Source: Imbricaverruca yamaguchii
Taxonomy: Eukaryota > Arthropoda > Thecostraca > Neoverrucidae
Assembly (NCBI GenBank): GCA_034440575.1
Contig: JAOTOL010001660.1
Coordinates: forward strand, 2,097,001 to 2,161,000
DNA length: 64,000 nucleotides
Reading direction: 5' to 3'
The position numbers and the translations under genes were made by a program. The notes beneath the pieces are model-generated. The model did not search any database and was not told the origin of the DNA. It saw only the letters and a list, made by a program, of their open reading frames with translations. This document shows positions 32,241-41,885 of the stretch, in pieces; the first letter of the stretch is position 1; each line of letters opens with the position of its first letter.

Positions 32241-32248
32241 GCCCACAG

Positions 32249-32442
32249 CGGACGGCAGCGAGAAGACGTCGGGCCGGCCGTCCGACCAGAGCTCGGCCGA
32301 CACGGACCTGAAGATGGAGATCCGCAGCTCCAGCTCGCTGTCGGGCCGCACCGGCTCCGAGCGGTGGGACGACGAGTCGGCGCTCAACTCGTTCCGCTAC
32401 CCGGACGACATGACGGACGCCTCGTTTCCTCCCGTCAGACAG
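32249..32442 (+). CDS. rst: roughest/kirre exon 8: cytoplasmic tail, first part
   Basis: Acceptor CTGCCCACAG ends at 32248, donor CAG|GTCAGC at 32442/32443; two bases plus 64 codons (phase 1 to 0). It encodes a Ser-rich tail with DLKMEIRSSSSLSG and RWDDESALNSFRYPDDM, resembling the DLKVEIRTSSSLS-type block of arthropod Kirre. Exon end FPPVRQ. The exon end and donor seed the array that follows. Confidence 0.87.
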
Positions 32443-33350
32443 GTCAGCTGGGGAGGTCAGGTCAGATTCTGTCAGACAGGTCAGCTGGAGTGGGGTGGCC
32501 TCCGTCAGACAAGTCAGCTGGAGAGGTCAGGTCAGGTCCCATCAGACAGGTCTAGGGGTAAGTTGCTCGTCTCACAATCGAAAGGCTGGTTCGAGTCTCA
32601 CCTGTCGCTACTCTTCGCCCGCGACCAATCCGCGTGAGAGATTGGCGACGCTACATGACTCAACGGTTGATGTGTCATAAAACCAATAACCAACTAACCA
32701 ACCGACAGGTCAGCTGGAGGGGGTGGCCTTCCGTCAGGCAGGTCAGCTGGAGAGGTCAGGTCCGGTCAGGTCAGGTCCCGTCAGACAGGTCAGCTGAAGA
32801 GGGTGGCCTTCCGTCAGGCAGGTCAGCTGGAGAGGTCAGGTCCCGTCAAACAGGTCAGCTGGAGAGGGGTGGCCTCTCATCAGACAGGTCAGCTGGGGAG
32901 GAGGGGCCTCCCGTCAGACAGGTCAGCTGGAGAGGTCAGGTCGGGTCAGGTACTGTCAGACAGGTCAGCTAGAGAGGAGGGGCCTCCCGTCAGACAGTTG
33001 AGCTGGAGAGGTCATGTTGGGTCAGGTCCCGTCGGACGGGTCAGCTGAGAGGGGTGGCCTCTCGTCAGACGTCAGCTGGAGCGGGGTGGCCTTCCGTCAG
33101 ACAGTTTAGCTGGAGAGGTTGGGTCGGGTCAGGTCCCGTCAGACAGGTCAGCTGAGAGGGGTAGCCTCCCGTCAGACAGGTTAGCTGGAGAGGGGTGGCC
33201 TCTCGTCAGACAGGTCAGCTGAGAGGGGTGGCCTCCCGTCAGACAGGTTAGCCGGAGAGGTCAGGTCGGGTCAGGTCCCGTCAGACAGGTTAGCTGGAGA
33301 GGTCAGGTCAGTTCAGGTCCCGGCAGACAGGTTAGCTGGGAAGGAGTGGC
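32430..33350 (+). repeat. Minisatellite made from the exon 8 donor junction
   Basis: More than 20 units of GTCAGACAGGTCAGCTGGAG-type, variably extended by AGGTCAGGTCGGGTC or GGGGTGGCCTCC. The true exon end is CTCCCGTCAGACAG|GTCAGCTGGGGAGG, reproduced many times as CCTCCCGTCAGACAGGTCAG. The array is interrupted at about 32555-32705 by a SINE. Confidence 0.93.
32555..32705 (+). mobile_element. tRNA-derived SINE (family A) inserted in the exon 8 junction array
   Basis: A-box region TCTAGGGGTAAGTTG, B box GGTTCGAGTCT, then body (CGCGACCAATCCGCGTGAGA, ATTGGCGACGCTACATGAC) and tail AACCAATAACCAACTAACC. Array sequence GACAGGTC resumes on the right, so the insertion postdates at least part of the array. 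Confidence 0.85.
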
Positions 33351-34189
33351 CTGGGCGGCGCCGACTGCGTGTACGGAGCGTTACTGGCACCGGTCAAGCG
33401 GGGTCGTTGACAGGGTTCAGTCCAAGGGCAGACACCACACGTGATGCCTTGCATTGTACCAAAACAACTTGCATTTATTGGTTGACGGATAAATTTCAGA
33501 CCAGAAAACGCTAACGCAGTCAATTCTAATCGGCAGCCTCCGGGACCCCGGAGGACGTCTCTTAAAACTGTCAAATTTTCCCACGAGCAAGAACTACAGT
33601 GGGTGGCACTGCCACCCACTAGGTGGGTGGTAGTGGCAATGTGCACCATCTTGTAAGTGCTGTTGGCGCGTTGTCGTGTGCAATTCCGGTGGTTGAGATT
33701 GAGAGAAGCGTGTGAGCGTGTGGTCTTGTTGCTGACTGCCACAAAAGTGGTTAGTTTGAGTGGTGACCGTAAGTGGAATAGCCAACTTTTTTGTGGGGGA
33801 TATCGTTCTGTGTTTGTGATTTGTGTTCCCATATTTGTGTCGGAGTAACTGTGAAGCCTATCCTATCAAGTATGAACCCGGAGCGCAAAAATGTTTACAG
33901 AGATAAAATATCTGAAGTTGTGCCTTAATTCCCACCCTGTGTGCAGCTGCAAAGACATATATAGCAGCGCCATCGGTGGAGTTCCAGTCTACCCAGAAGT
34001 AGCGCAGTCTCTCACCACACTACTCCCAACAGCCTTTTCATCCGCACATTTCCACCAACGTTTCTTTTCCTCCGCCGGGCGCTAAATTCGGTTCGCCGGG
34101 CCAACATTGGCAGTGTCAACACGCCAATGGGTTGACACTGGGTCACTGATTAGGACCGTGTCATAAAGTCGCCACCATCAGCCCACATC
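33351..34189. other. Intron 8 sequence; no gene seen
   Basis: An 11-bp perfect hairpin AGTGGGTGGCA/TGCCACCCACT lies at about 33598-33620. No coding feature recognised. Confidence 0.5.
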
Positions 34190-34620
34190 GTCTGGGTCGT
34201 GCTGCGCCCGCGGTCCCCCAGCGACGGCCCCGGCATGTGCCTGGGCGCCGGTCAGCTCGCGCCGCGTCGACGCCGCAGTCGGCCACCATCGCCGCGAGCT
34301 CGAGGGAGTTGCGTTGTTTTCCGCTGTCTCAAGGAGCACTTATTGCCTTTTATAGCGACAGCGCCACTCATTCGCCGGCCGGTCGCCGCCGCCGCCGCCG
34401 CGCGCCAAAAATTGGCGGGCGTCAATTTGGCTCGCCGGTGGGGATTCGCGGCACGCGCCGAATTCATTATTCTTATCGGACGGCCGGCCGGTGGCGCTGT
34501 TGCCGGATTGACAGCGCGCCACGGCAGCTCCGAAGCCACCGTAACTCCTGCGCGCCGAGGAGGGAATTAGACAAACAGTGGCAACGAACCGACCGCGTGC
34601 GTGGACATCTGCGAGGACGA
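34190..34620. other. CpG-rich non-repetitive island (intron 8)
   Basis: CpG-rich block with AT words (CCTTTTATAGCGACAG near 34349, ATTCATTATTCTTATC near 34461) and a (CCG)n run near 34388-34400. No protein domain. Same character as the islands in introns 4-6. Confidence 0.4.
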
Positions 34621-36295
34621 GACTGTCTTTTGAGGCGAACCTACTTCACGCCGCGGTCTTTAGAAATGCTCTTCACGCGGCCAGAGGATGGCATCACAGA
34701 AATACCATATGTGAACGCAGCTGCAGTCTCAAGTTTGCCTCTCCCATTACGAGGAAGAACTTTATAAAGTCGTTTCATTTGTTTTGTGGCTCGCCTGTGG
34801 ACTTTTTGCCGAGTTCCGTATCAGTTCTTTGTCTGGGGCCCTTCACAACTTCGTCGAATGCAACTTCGGATACCACTATATCGAAAAGCTAATCGACGCT
34901 GTGAGCTAGCCGGCTGAGTTACCCCAAGAAGAATCTGATGGCTGATCTGCGTCTCAAGATGCTTCAGCTTTTGACCACAGAAGAGTATGGCTGGGAAGCT
35001 TTAGGGACAGCAAGTAGTGTGCTGGGGAGCTGAAGGTATTAGTAGCTCCTTGATATAAATATTGGGAGCTGAAAGTGATCATGTGTGTAGCCAGAGCACG
35101 AAGAAGCCTCGTTAAGCCACGTAAAATGAGGTGAATAATATTTGGCTGTCACCGCTCATATAGAAAATATCAGGTCGGGGGTGAAAGCATCGCCGCAATA
35201 GGCGTGTGATCGAACAGAATCATCCACCTCTATCACGAGCGTGATAAAGCATATTGCGTGTTAATTGCGACTGAAAGTATATTGCGTCTGAATTGCGACT
35301 CGTGTTAATGTAGCGCAGGCACGATTGAAAATATATTTAATCGTAGCGGCAAATTGAGCAAATGACTGCCCAATTAAGGAAATAATAATCGGCGGGGAGT
35401 GGGTGGAGAAGTTTTATATTTATTGGTGGGGCTCGATGCATGGAAGCAATAAGTGTTGCCAATTTCATTGGTGTGGCCATTCCATAGGGTGTCATGTTAA
35501 GACCACAAGAAGCTGGTGGAGCCAAAGCAGAGTCAGTGGGGCCCAGGCCGCACCAAAGGCACATTGAACTTCACCCCTGACGTGGATGAAGCTGCGAAAT
35601 TATTATTGGAAGGGTCCGGCGAAGCGAAAGCCACTGATCACGGAGCAGAGGACAGGGGACATTTCCCAGAGGGCAGGGCAGAGGAGCATGGGGCGTCTCC
35701 CATCTCAGATGCTGTAAGGGCAAGTTTTTGTGCTCCCGCATTCTCCGCAAAAATATGTATTCTAGTCTAGACGCTGCCCTCGAACAACTTGAGGAAAACG
35801 AGTACCAAAAAAAACGACCAGTTGCTCTCGCAAAGGTGTTTTGCTCCCCTCCCATCTTCCTGTTTAAGGATGTTGGTCTGTTGTGTGTCCTTGGTTTCAA
35901 CGGAACTCTTTCTCTGTCTTCGATAAAATGAGCATACTAAATTATCGTTGAGGTATTGCAATAGCATGGCTTGCATGGAGAACCTTTGCAACTTTGCCTT
36001 CCAGCGACTTCCTTTGGATCCTTGACAGTGAAGAAGCGAAGAACCGCGGCTACCCCTCCCGTCGATGTTCGGGCTGACCCTGTTTCTTGACAGGTCTTCT
36101 GAGAATGATACCAGGCTCTTCAGACAGCATGAGCCATTAACAATGCAACGGCACAGACTTCTCAGATCTCTATGCTTCCAGGCCCACTTTCAGTCTCTTG
36201 GAGTCCTTTGCACGTCCAGAGCTTACTGATACTGAATGGATCCCCTGGAGCTGCACATGAAGGTATCCCTCGAAGTTGGAAGGTTCCTGTGAAGC
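34621..36295. other. Intron 8 sequence; no gene seen
   Basis: Mostly AT-rich unique sequence. Open frames on both strands around 35516-35900 show no recognisable domain. Confidence 0.45.
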
Positions 36296-36526
36296 CGGAG
36301 GGAAGGTTCCCGTGAAGGTAGCTTGAGTATGGACCCCTTGGAACTCAGGTGTTCTAGGAATTTTCGGGGTCCGGAGGGAAGGTTCCCGTGAAGGTAGCTT
36401 GAGTATGGACCCCTTGTAACTCAGGTGTTCTAGGAATTTTCGGGGTCCGGAGGGAAGGTTCCCGTGAAGGTAGCTTGAGTATGGACCCCTTGGAACTCAG
36501 GTGTTCCAGGAATTTTCGGGGTCCGG
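36296..36526. repeat. 76-bp tandem repeat, 3 copies
   Basis: Three near-identical units starting GGAGGGAAGGTTCCCGTGAA and ending TTTTCGGGGTCC; a diverged half unit precedes them (36262-36295, TCGAAGTTGGAAGGTTCC). Confidence 0.95.
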
Positions 36527-37384
36527 CTGGCAATGAAATGGGCCCTGGGGAGCTGCCATCCAAGCTTTTCAAAAATTCGTTATGTTGTGGCTGGCAAGAA
36601 GCTTCATAATTTGTAAGAAGCTTTATCGCCTGTAAGAAGCTTCATCGTTCCCATACACATCTGGCGATTTGTTTCAGTTCTTACTACTTCACTTGCATCC
36701 GCGTTGAAACCATGGAGATGGTATGAACGTGCGTCCTCCCATGTTTTATCTAGTTAACGAAAGTTGTATTTTCCCAGTGGAAACGCTGCTTGAAAGGTAG
36801 CTTTGCTGCATTCAGCGAAAGCCTGCGGCCAGGAGTGGGTATTCGAGGAATTAATTGGGAGAACCCAGCAATTATAACGCTGATCAATTAAGAGATTGGC
36901 CGGCTCGACCCAGTTAATATCTGCAATAATTGAGGAGCTTACTCTATTATTCCCTACACAGGAGTGGAGGCCCCATGAAGAGATAGTGATATTCACCTAT
37001 CGTGATCGTGACCTTGTCCTTGGCCTTTGGAATAATTGTAGCGAGCCTCCGCTCCTTCCCCTAACAAATTAAAATCGCAAGTACATTTGTGTTCAGAGTA
37101 TATTGCACGAGAGAACGCCGCAAACTTTCAGAAGCTTTGCTAAGCTTAGAATGCAAGTTTACTTACAACGAAAAGTCTACGTGCAACACGTACATTTCGC
37201 ATCGATCATTAACGATGTCTCCGAGACTCGATACCGTCTTGAAGCATATACATGGGGAAATTGGCAAAACCAGGAACACCGGGCCCGTGAAGGTCAATGG
37301 GTTCTTGGAACCGAAGTGATCATTGGAACCAAGGGTGCCCCCTTTCTTTCTTTTGTTGTCTACTAATCAAAGGCACATTCTGTC
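36527..37384. other. Intron 8 sequence; no gene seen
   Basis: Three TAAGAAGCTT words at 36600-36650; otherwise nothing recognised. Confidence 0.5.
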
Positions 37385-37540
37385 CCACTGACGAACACCG
37401 ATGAGTTCACCGGGTTCGATACTAGCGCCACTCAGGACATTTCCCAATCCGCGGCCCACCGGCGAAACAGTGTGGGCATCACCATTACCCGTGAATGTGC
37501 ATAAAGTGCGTCGTGGACCACCCAATAAATAAATAATAGA
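37385..37540 (+). mobile_element. tRNA-derived SINE copy (family B), 5' degraded
   Basis: Same orientation and sequence as 63291-63478 from the B box on: CCGGGTTCGATACTAGCG, CAGGACATTTCCCAATCC, CACCGGCGAAACAGTGTGGG, then GTGAATGTG and a CACCCAATAAATAAATAA tail. The A-box half is poorly preserved. Confidence 0.8.
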
Positions 37541-38329
37541 TAAAACCGGTGATTTCAAAACATCTCGGAGGGTTGACCTAGACGGCACCGTGCTCAAATG
37601 TGTGACTATTATAGAAACGCCATCCATTTGAGGGACCCGTTATGAAGCCATTAGATGAGGCCATGAAACTGAGCAATGAAGATGAAGAACATGACAGTTG
37701 TATACAAGCAATGGCCTACACACGCACCTATACGCAGGATGTTGTCGGAGTGCGTCGGCTTTATATGATATTTTTGCCAACATGTTATAAGGAGGGGATG
37801 AATGTCTCCAATGATTGTTGACTAACCCGTCGGTAGCAATCTGTTGTAACTTTCTGAACTTCTCCAAAAATCGACTGTTGAATGAGAGTTTCCAGACCCT
37901 ATCTCCTGTCAATCTCCTTATTCACACCCTCAACGGTATTCCCTTCCCATGTGGCAGCGAAGACATATGTGCTGACCTCTTCAATTAGCTCGCTGAAAAT
38001 TATTCTTACTTCACGGGTCTGACCTTTGTTTGAGTCATTTCAGTCAGCTGTATGCACTTTCCACCATGATCTCGGAGGAGGCCCTCTTGGGCATTTTTGC
38101 TGAACCTGTTTTAGCATACCAATAAAGTCGGTGTCTCCTGACCTTTATCTAGCGCGTCCCTAGATTGCGAATACAGTTAAAAATAATTAATCCGAGTTGT
38201 TGTTGGGGTGGCTTCAGGAACCAGGGTTGTATTGCTAACCAGAGCTTGTTGCGTGAACCCTGGTCCACCACCCGATCCATGAACTCCAGTTCAACGGCAG
38301 AATTTAGACCGAAAGTTTAATGTGCCGCC
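37541..38329. other. Intron 8 sequence; no gene seen
   Basis: Unremarkable AT-rich sequence. Confidence 0.5.
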
Positions 38330-38530
38330 AATGCGTCGACACAGCCGCCCGGCAGCTCGTCCCTGGCTTTATCGGGCCAGCTGCCAACTGACACTCCCGG
38401 CCGGGGGCTAAATGCGAGCGCGCGAAGCAACTCGAATCCTGTGTTGCCAGTGCAGGGGAGACCAGTGCAGGCCAGCGCTCGAACCAACTGAGCTACCGGG
38501 GCGGCAAACCAACTGAGCTACCGCGAGCAT
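38330..38530 (-). mobile_element. tRNA-like element (possible SINE, family C) with duplicated A box
   Basis: On the minus strand the A-box word GGTAGCTCAGTTGG occurs twice (about 38462-38525), followed by a B-box-like GGATTCGAGTTGC and a non-tRNA body. The duplicated first half rules out a normal tRNA gene. Confidence 0.55.
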
Positions 38531-38799
38531 GTTTCCACGCTCGCGAATTTTTCAACACCTCCAGGTGGTTTGCTGCAAAATGTCGCACTGACGTTTCCAC
38601 GGCCCGCACCGAGCCCGGCTCGACCCGCAATGCTGGCTGCACACACACCATCAATGCAATCCCCCGCAGTCTCGTGCGCTCCCCAGGAAACAAACGTGAC
38701 ACAAATATGACACAAATATGGCCTTTTGTATGTTCGCTTCGGCCCTCCGGGAGCGCTCCTGATATTCAAAGCCGGCGAAGTGCCCAAGCGTTCGATGTG

Positions 38800-39722
38800 C
38801 AGAACTGTGACGGGTTAAGAGCTGTCAGGAGCTGAAAGCTGTCGGCTACCAGTGGAGCTGTTGGCCGTCAGTGCCCACCCGATGTGCAGAGCTGTCACAA
38901 GTTGAGAGAGCTGTCAGCCGTCAGTGCCTACTCGATGTACAGAGCGGGCGCGAATAATCGAAACTGGTCGAAGCGCCCCAAAACCCAAGTAACTAACTGA
39001 CTTGATGTACAGAGCCGTCACGAGGTGAGAGCTGTCACGAGTTGAGAGCTGTCAAGGGTTGAGAGCTGTCACGAGTTGAGAGCTGGCACGAGCTGAGAGC
39101 TGTCACGAGTTGAGAGCTGGCACGAGCTGAGAGCTGTCACGGTTGAGAGCTGGCACGAGCTGAGAGCTGTCACGGGTTGAGAGCTGTCAAAGGTTGAGAG
39201 CTGTCACGAGTTGAGAGCTGTCAAGGGTTGAGAGCTGTCACGAGTTGAGAGCTGGCACGAGCTGAGAGCTGTCACGGTTGAGAGCTGGCACGAGCTGAGA
39301 GCTGTCACGAGCTGAGAGTTGTCACGGGTTGAGAGCTGTCACAGGTTGAGAGCTGTCAAGGGTTGAGAGCTGTCACGAGTTGAGAGCTGGCACGAGTTGA
39401 GAGCTGCCACGGTTGAGAGCTGGCACGGTTGAGAGCTGTCACGAGTTGCTTGAGAGCTGTCACAGGTTGAGTGTCGAGCTGAGAGCTGTCACTGAGAACT
39501 GTCACGGGTTGAGAGCTGTCACAGGTTGAGAGCTGTCACAGGTTGAAGGCTGTCACGAGCTGAGAGTTGTCACGAGCTGAGAGTTGTCACAGGTTGAGAG
39601 TTGTCACGGTTGAGAGCTGTCACAGGTTGAGCTGTCACGAGCTGAGAGCTGTCACGAGCTGAGAACTGTCACGGGTTGAGAGCTGTCACAGGTTGAAGGC
39701 TGTCACGAGTCGAGAGCTGTCG
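38800..39722. repeat. 17-bp minisatellite (GAGAGCTGTCACGAGTT)
   Basis: Loose copies from 38815, compact from about 39005 to 39720 (about 40 units), with TGTC/TGGC, GAG/GGG/AGG variants and single-base deletions giving 15-16 bp units. Higher-order duplication is visible (39060-39180 against 39200-39300). Confidence 0.95.
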
Positions 39723-41297
39723 GCCGCCGGTGCGGAGCCGCAGCCTGCCGCTCTGTTTTGCATGGACCTAATCGGACTAATAGGTCCGGTGGTGCGATAC
39801 CGCGCCTGTAATCCGGCCAAACAGCTGCTGTCGAGGCGGGCAGCGGCTGCCCGCCGGCGAACCTGTGCGAGTTTTTCTTCCATGCTGATTGGTCGGCTGA
39901 CACTGGTGCGAGTCTTCCCCATGTCAACTGAGCCTGCCGCCTGGGTGAGGCAGGTCCCGGCGGTCGGCTGACACTGGTGCGAGTTTTCCTCATACCGACT
40001 GAACATGCCGTCTGGGCAAGGAAGGTCCCGGCGGACGCCTGACACTGGCGCGGGTCGACCAACTGATGAATATCGCGTGCTGAAGCCCCGCCGTGGGGCA
40101 CGACCGGCCCGACCTAGTGTCAAAACACCTCGTCGCCCACACACCACCACAGCTCGAGTGTGAGCGGGGCGTGGCCACCAGCGACGGGAGGGGAGGGGGA
40201 GGGTGGCGGCGCTAGGCCCTCACATTGCAGTATAGCACAGGTTGTGGCAACCTTCGGTTTTCCTCGATTCCTGGGCGCATCCTGTAGAGACAGTGTTAAC
40301 TTAAACTCATCGTAGCTATCCTATCTTACCAAATGCCAGGGCCATCATATGTGTGACCTTTTGGTAAGTATCGACTGCCTGTTGTTCACAGCCGGCAAAA
40401 CCCCGTGGACATATCTTACCCAGGCGAACTCTGGCTAAGATATGTTGTTGCGCATCGATGAGTTCGACATCCTCAAAGCAGATAGTTGTAAACTGTCCTC
40501 TTCAGGCCTTCACTAAACCTGTGTACCAACCTTTTATACCATACCATACCATGTCATGTTAAACCCAGACCATGTCTAGGCTACTGAAGGAAAAATAGCC
40601 TGCCCTATACCAGCAAGTCCAGGTGCAATCCACATCGTCAGCAACTGTACCTAGCGCTTACTGCAGTGGCGTGAAGATGAGCGTATCCAATATTAGGTCG
40701 ACTGCGGAGTGACTCGTTGGTTATGCCACCTCCACATACCGCTCTCCCCGGGGTCGCTTACTGAGATCAGCTCAGCAGATCACCCACAACGTCACCTACA
40801 CAAGCATCACACTGCGTCCTGCTGCATTGAGCAGCTCGACACACAGAAGAGATAATGTGCATGCAGTCGTCTTAAGTGCTTGTAGCCACCCAAACTTTAA
40901 TCCATATGTAGCTTCCCAAGATGCGATTCAATTGCAGCCACCCAAACTGCAATCCATCTGCAGCTACTCAAGCTGTAATTCAATTGTAGCCACCCAAACA
41001 CTAATCCAACTGGATACAGGGAATATTGTGGCAATTATTTGCTAAGAGCTCACTCTAGGTAACAATGACCAGCAGCAGAATCTAGGCCCTGAACCATGAC
41101 GAGCTACTTGTTCACAGAGGGCCGGGTTTGGTGAGTGGACTGGGTCCGACCCAGACCGATCTGGCTGAGTGTATGAAAGCCGTACCGCACTGGCCCGGGC
41201 CGTTGGTACCTGCCGGAGTACCCTGCCGGACACCTTCACCGCCCCCGTCGACTGCCCCGGCACAGCCCGCCCACTCACGTCCAGCCCCTCTCCGCAG
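39723..41297. other. End of intron 8; no gene seen
   Basis: 39850-40080 has two or three diverged about 75-bp units (GACACTGGTGCGAGTNTTCC). 40545-40560 has a short ACCAT run. 40880-41000 has three copies of a CCACCCAAAC..AATCCA unit. The acceptor CCTCTCCGCAG ends the stretch. Confidence 0.55.
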
Positions 41298-41567
41298 GGC
41301 CAGAACAACACGGGCTACGTGTCGTTCCCCAACTACGAGCGCGACTACGCGCCGTCGCCGTCGATGGCGACGTACGCCGACCCGCGGCTGTCGGCGCGCT
41401 ACGGCAACCCGTACCTGCGCGCCGACAGCCTGAGCAGCCTGCCGCCGCCGGCCGGCTACGCCAGCAGCGCCGCCAGCCTGCCGCCGCCCGCCGGCTACGC
41501 CAGCCGACGCGCTCAGCACGTGGCCGCGCCCGGCCAGCCGGCCGGCAGGCTCGCCACGCACGTCTGA
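41298..41567 (+). CDS. rst: roughest/kirre exon 9: C-terminal tail with PDZ-binding end
   Basis: Acceptor CCCCTCTCCGCAG ends at 41297; phase 0; 89 codons to TGA at 41565-41567. It encodes GYVSFPNYERDYAPSPS with tyrosines in acidic/proline context, the family-typical DPRLSARYGNPYLR followed by SSLPPP, a duplicated SLPPPAGYAS segment and the C-terminus RLATHV. THV fits a class I PDZ ligand (S/T-x-V), as at the end of fly Roughest (TAV). SLPPPAGYAS occurring twice suggests a small in-frame duplication in the exon. Confidence 0.92.
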   Translation, partial: GQNNTGYVSFPNYERDYAPSPSMATYADPRLSARYGNPYLRADSLSSLPPPAGYASSAASLPPPAGYASRRAQHVAAPGQPAGRLATHV

Positions 41568-41885
41568 CCGCGGCGCACGTGACACGTGGCGGCACGTGAT
41601 TGCAGCCCGACACGACCGTTACTGGGCGACCTGCGGCTTTACGGCCCGACACGTTCTGTGCGGGCACGTGACTGGCGGCACGTGATTGCAGCCCGACACG
41701 ACCGTCTGACCGCGGCTTACGCGACACGTGGCGGCACGTGATGGCAGCCCGACACGCACGTCTGACCGCGGCGCACGTGACACGTGGCGGCACGTGATGG
41801 CAGCCCGATACGTGCGTCTGACCGCGGCGCATGTGACACGTGGTACGTGATGACGGCCCGACACGTGGGCCACGGACACGTGGCT
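41545..41885 (+). repeat. Tandem repeat of the stop-codon region (start of 3' UTR)
   Basis: Units of about 60-70 bp containing CACGTCTGACCGCGGCGCAC and GTGACACGTGGCGGCACGTG, starting at the real stop (ACGTC TGA CCG). Copies of the stop context recur near 41705, 41760 and 41815. Rich in CACGTG E-box palindromes. Confidence 0.88.

Larger units (their letters stand above)
5152..41567 (+). other. rst: roughest/kirre-type Ig cell-adhesion gene, whole visible span (5' partial)
   Basis: Single-pass Ig-superfamily adhesion receptor of the IrreC/Kirre/SYG-1/KIRREL family. Known family roles are heterophilic binding to Nephrin-like partners (Hibris/SNS) in myoblast fusion, eye cell sorting, nephrocyte slit diaphragms and synapse choice. 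Nine exons join without frame breaks (intron phases 0,0,1,0,1,1,1,0) to give about 580 residues: end of Ig1, Ig2-Ig5, no FN3 domain, one transmembrane helix, a tail of about 160 residues. Absence of FN3 and the tail motif DPRLSARYGNPYLR separate it from Nephrin/Hibris and match Roughest. The first exons (signal peptide, Ig1) are outside the window. I cannot tell Roughest from Kirre where a species has one gene. Introns are 0.8-8.9 kb and loaded with minisatellites. Confidence 0.9.

Noticed and set aside
31971..32387. Minus-strand frame with SPAQP and SAQLS repeats
   Set aside because: Antisense of the pentanucleotide array.
35516..35900. Overlapping frames of 84 and 109 codons on opposite strands
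   Set aside because: No family recognised and no start context; possibly part of an old repeat.
38460..38530. tRNA gene on the minus strand (TAGCTCAGTTGG)
   Set aside because: The A-box half is duplicated and the anticodon and acceptor stems do not close, so it is a tRNA-like repeat.
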